64,000 nt of DNA, taken from the NCBI RefSeq assembly GCF_000190635.1, contig NC_015172.1, forward strand, positions 1 to 64,000, in the 5' to 3' direction. This DNA comes from Syntrophobotulus glycolicus DSM 8271 (GTDB lineage: Bacteria > Bacillota > Desulfitobacteriia > Desulfitobacteriales > Syntrophobotulaceae). The translations under genes and the position numbers were made by a program. Positions 62,985 to 64,000 of the stretch are shown here, piece after piece. Positions within the stretch are counted from its first letter, which is position 1, and each line of letters begins with the position of its first letter. The notes under the pieces were generated by a model. That model was not told where the DNA came from and ran no database searches. It worked only from the letters and a program-made list of their open reading frames with translations.

Positions 62985-63808
62985 CACTGCACCTCGCTTT
63001 CCGCGGGTGTTTCGGATGCAGTGCTTTCCTCCGATTCCTGAGACTTGGGTTCAGATGAGCTGTCCTGTGGCACCTCCACAGGATACAGAGCGGCAATGAC
63101 TTTGTCCTGCGCCTCTGTAAACTTTGCGGTGTTGGCAGGCGTGCCACGGTAAACGAGGGCGAGGTGGAGCTTGCCGTCAGCCTCCAGCTCCGCCAACACT
63201 TTGCTCTGTTCGGGAGATACCAGCAGGGTTACGGTGGAGGGCAGCTCACGCTCATCCTTCTCGGATTTGGCCTCACCGGTGTTGGCGTCATAGCCGGAGG
63301 AGGCAGTCACGCTGATGACCTCCACATATTTCAGCTCGGCGGGGATGACGGTGGAGCCCTGTTTTTTGTGGTCGGCGGCAATGACCGACACTATATCGCC
63401 GCTCTGGAGCTTGCCGGACAGACCGTTTGCAAAGCTCTTGATGGTCACCGACATGGCCTGCTTGGTGCCGTCCAAATTGTAAAGATAGGCATTCTCCGCA
63501 GCGGGGGTGTCGGACAGCTTGGTGTTCAAGATATAATCACCGATGGAGAGGTCGGATTTGGCATACTTGCCGATGACCATTTCGCTCTGGCGGATGACGT
63601 TGTCGGGCAGACCGAAGCCACCTACCTCCACGGTCTGGACCGTATCCTTTGTGATCTCATCGCCTGCTTTGATTTCCTTAACCACGCGGACGATCTCGGT
63701 TTTCTGGCTGACGGACTTGTTGAACAGCGGCGTTACGCCGAAGCAGATAAGCAGGGACAAAAGGATGCAGATTACACCGACAACAGTGCGATTCTTAAAA
63801 AGACTCAT
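62984..63808 (-). CDS. cpaB: CpaB/RcpC-like SAF-domain pilus protein
   Basis: The 274-residue protein starts with a membrane anchor (VVGVICILLSLLICFGVTPLF), then a SAF domain with VKEIKAGDEITKDTVQTVEV near residue 43 and LPDNVIRQSEMVIGKYAKSD near 70. A strand-rich part LSGKLQSGDIVSVIAAD follows, then an acidic Ser-rich tail (SSEPKSQESEESTASE). This is the CpaB (RcpC) architecture, a periplasmic or exterior component in Tad pilus assembly. AAAGGAGG lies before the ATG. Confidence 0.88.
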   Translation of the reverse strand: MSLFKNRTVVGVICILLSLLICFGVTPLFNKSVSQKTEIVRVVKEIKAGDEITKDTVQTVEVGGFGLPDNVIRQSEMVIGKYAKSDLSIGDYILNTKLSDTPAAENAYLYNLDGTKQAMSVTIKSFANGLSGKLQSGDIVSVIAADHKKQGSTVIPAELKYVEVISVTASSGYDANTGEAKSEKDERELPSTVTLLVSPEQSKVLAELEADGKLHLALVYRGTPANTAKFTEAQDKVIAALYPVEVPQDSSSEPKSQESEESTASETPAESEVQ

Positions 63809-63836
63809 AGGATTTCCTCCTTTATTTCATTGTGAT

Positions 63837-63971
63837 TTAGAAGCTGACGGAGCTGTATTTGCGGTATTTCGCTGCTTTCACAGCCCCCGGAATAAGGGCG
63901 GCAGCCAGCGAAACGGCGGCGATACCGGCGATGAGAATGGTCTTTTTTCTGCTGATATGGATTCTTTTCAT
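63837..63971 (-). CDS. small membrane protein, 44 residues
   Basis: An ATG at 63971 follows GGAGGAG with six bases. The product has a basic start MKRIHISRKK, one hydrophobic segment TILIAGIAAVSLAAALIPGA and a basic end KAAKYRKY. It lies 28 bases upstream of cpaB in the same orientation, as the first pilus-module gene visible. It lacks the Flp pilin motif (Gly followed by Glu-Tyr), so it is not an obvious pilin. Its role is unknown. Confidence 0.6.
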   Translation of the reverse strand: MKRIHISRKKTILIAGIAAVSLAAALIPGAVKAAKYRKYSSVSF

Positions 63972-64000
63972 GAGATAACTCCTCCGATATTTAGAATGGT

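Larger units (their letters stand above)
16793..64000. mobile_element. integrative and conjugative element (left part; right end outside window)
   Basis: The element begins at the 3' end of tRNA-Ser(CGA). It carries integrase, excisionase-like protein, sigma factor, cadmium and arsenic resistance cargo, and a transfer region (VirD4, relaxase, MobC, wall hydrolase, VirB4, PrgI, VirB6-like) continuing into Tad-type pilus genes at the window edge. Almost all genes run on the minus strand, against the plus-strand chromosome genes before 12.4 kb, and the transfer part is GC-richer. No attR is visible, so the full size is unknown. Confidence 0.85.

Noticed and set aside
63837-63971. Flp major pilin gene
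   Set aside because: The protein lacks the Flp processing motif with Glu-Tyr; no other Flp-like gene was found in the window.

Overview
The window looks like the replication-origin end of an AT-rich Gram-positive (Firmicutes/Clostridia) chromosome joined to a large integrated conjugative element (ICE). Positions 1-12,420 carry the classic order dnaA-dnaN-recF-remB-gyrB-gyrA, then pdxS-pdxT, serS, tRNA-Ser(UGA), tRNA-Arg(CCU), tadA and tRNA-Ser(CGA), all on the plus strand. The pdxST-serS placement after gyrA and the protein sequences suggest the Peptococcaceae (Desulfitobacterium/Dehalobacter type). That taxonomic guess is inference.

From 12,421 to 16,703 lies a 4 kb island of decayed mobile DNA. 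It holds a deleted primase, a DUF4143-type AAA ATPase, a metallophosphoesterase, a 5'-truncated AlbA/HATPase-type regulator, a 46-residue ORF and a half tRNA-Ser. From tRNA-Ser(CGA) at 16,704-16,792 to the right edge everything fits one ICE inserted at the tRNA 3' end. It has a tyrosine integrase, an excisionase-like HTH protein, a MazF-like toxin, a noncoding GC-rich block, a small sigma factor, and a c-di-GMP-I (GEMM) riboswitch beside a GGDEF remnant. Next comes metal cargo: cardiolipin synthase, LspA, a broken ZIP transporter, a cadC-HMA-cadA cadmium/zinc/lead operon and an arsR-DUF2703-acr3-BFD-arsD-arsA-arsC arsenic operon. After that come the transfer genes, nearly all on the minus strand.

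The transfer region (31.5-64 kb, visibly GC-richer than the chromosome) has a VirD4/TraG coupling protein, a Toprim primase-like protein, a MobP-type relaxase fused to Sel1 repeats, a MobC-like accessory protein with an oriT candidate, an NlpC/P60-M23 cell-wall hydrolase, an amidoligase plus gamma-glutamylcyclotransferase pair, VirB4 (split from its N-terminal domain), PrgI, a VirB6/TrbL-like membrane protein and a DUF3852 pilin-like protein. Downstream in the same orientation is a Tad/Flp-type pilus module: CpaB, CpaE/TadZ-like ATPase, CpaF/TadA ATPase, TadB, TadC and two TadE-like pseudopilins. The ICE therefore encodes parts of both a type IV secretion system and a Tad-type fibre machine. 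No attR or right end of the ICE is inside the window.

A 3.9 kb recombinase-in-trio (RIT) element, with three overlapping intact tyrosine recombinases and 87/88 bp inverted ends, has split the ICE's cytosine-5 DNA methyltransferase gene just after its catalytic Pro-Cys-Gln motif. Six-base CCAGGA copies flank the insertion, and recombination between them would restore the gene exactly. The most interesting points are this possibly reversible switch, the Tad-pilus/T4SS combination, the c-di-GMP riboswitch inside the ICE, and an in-frame amber codon in arsD.
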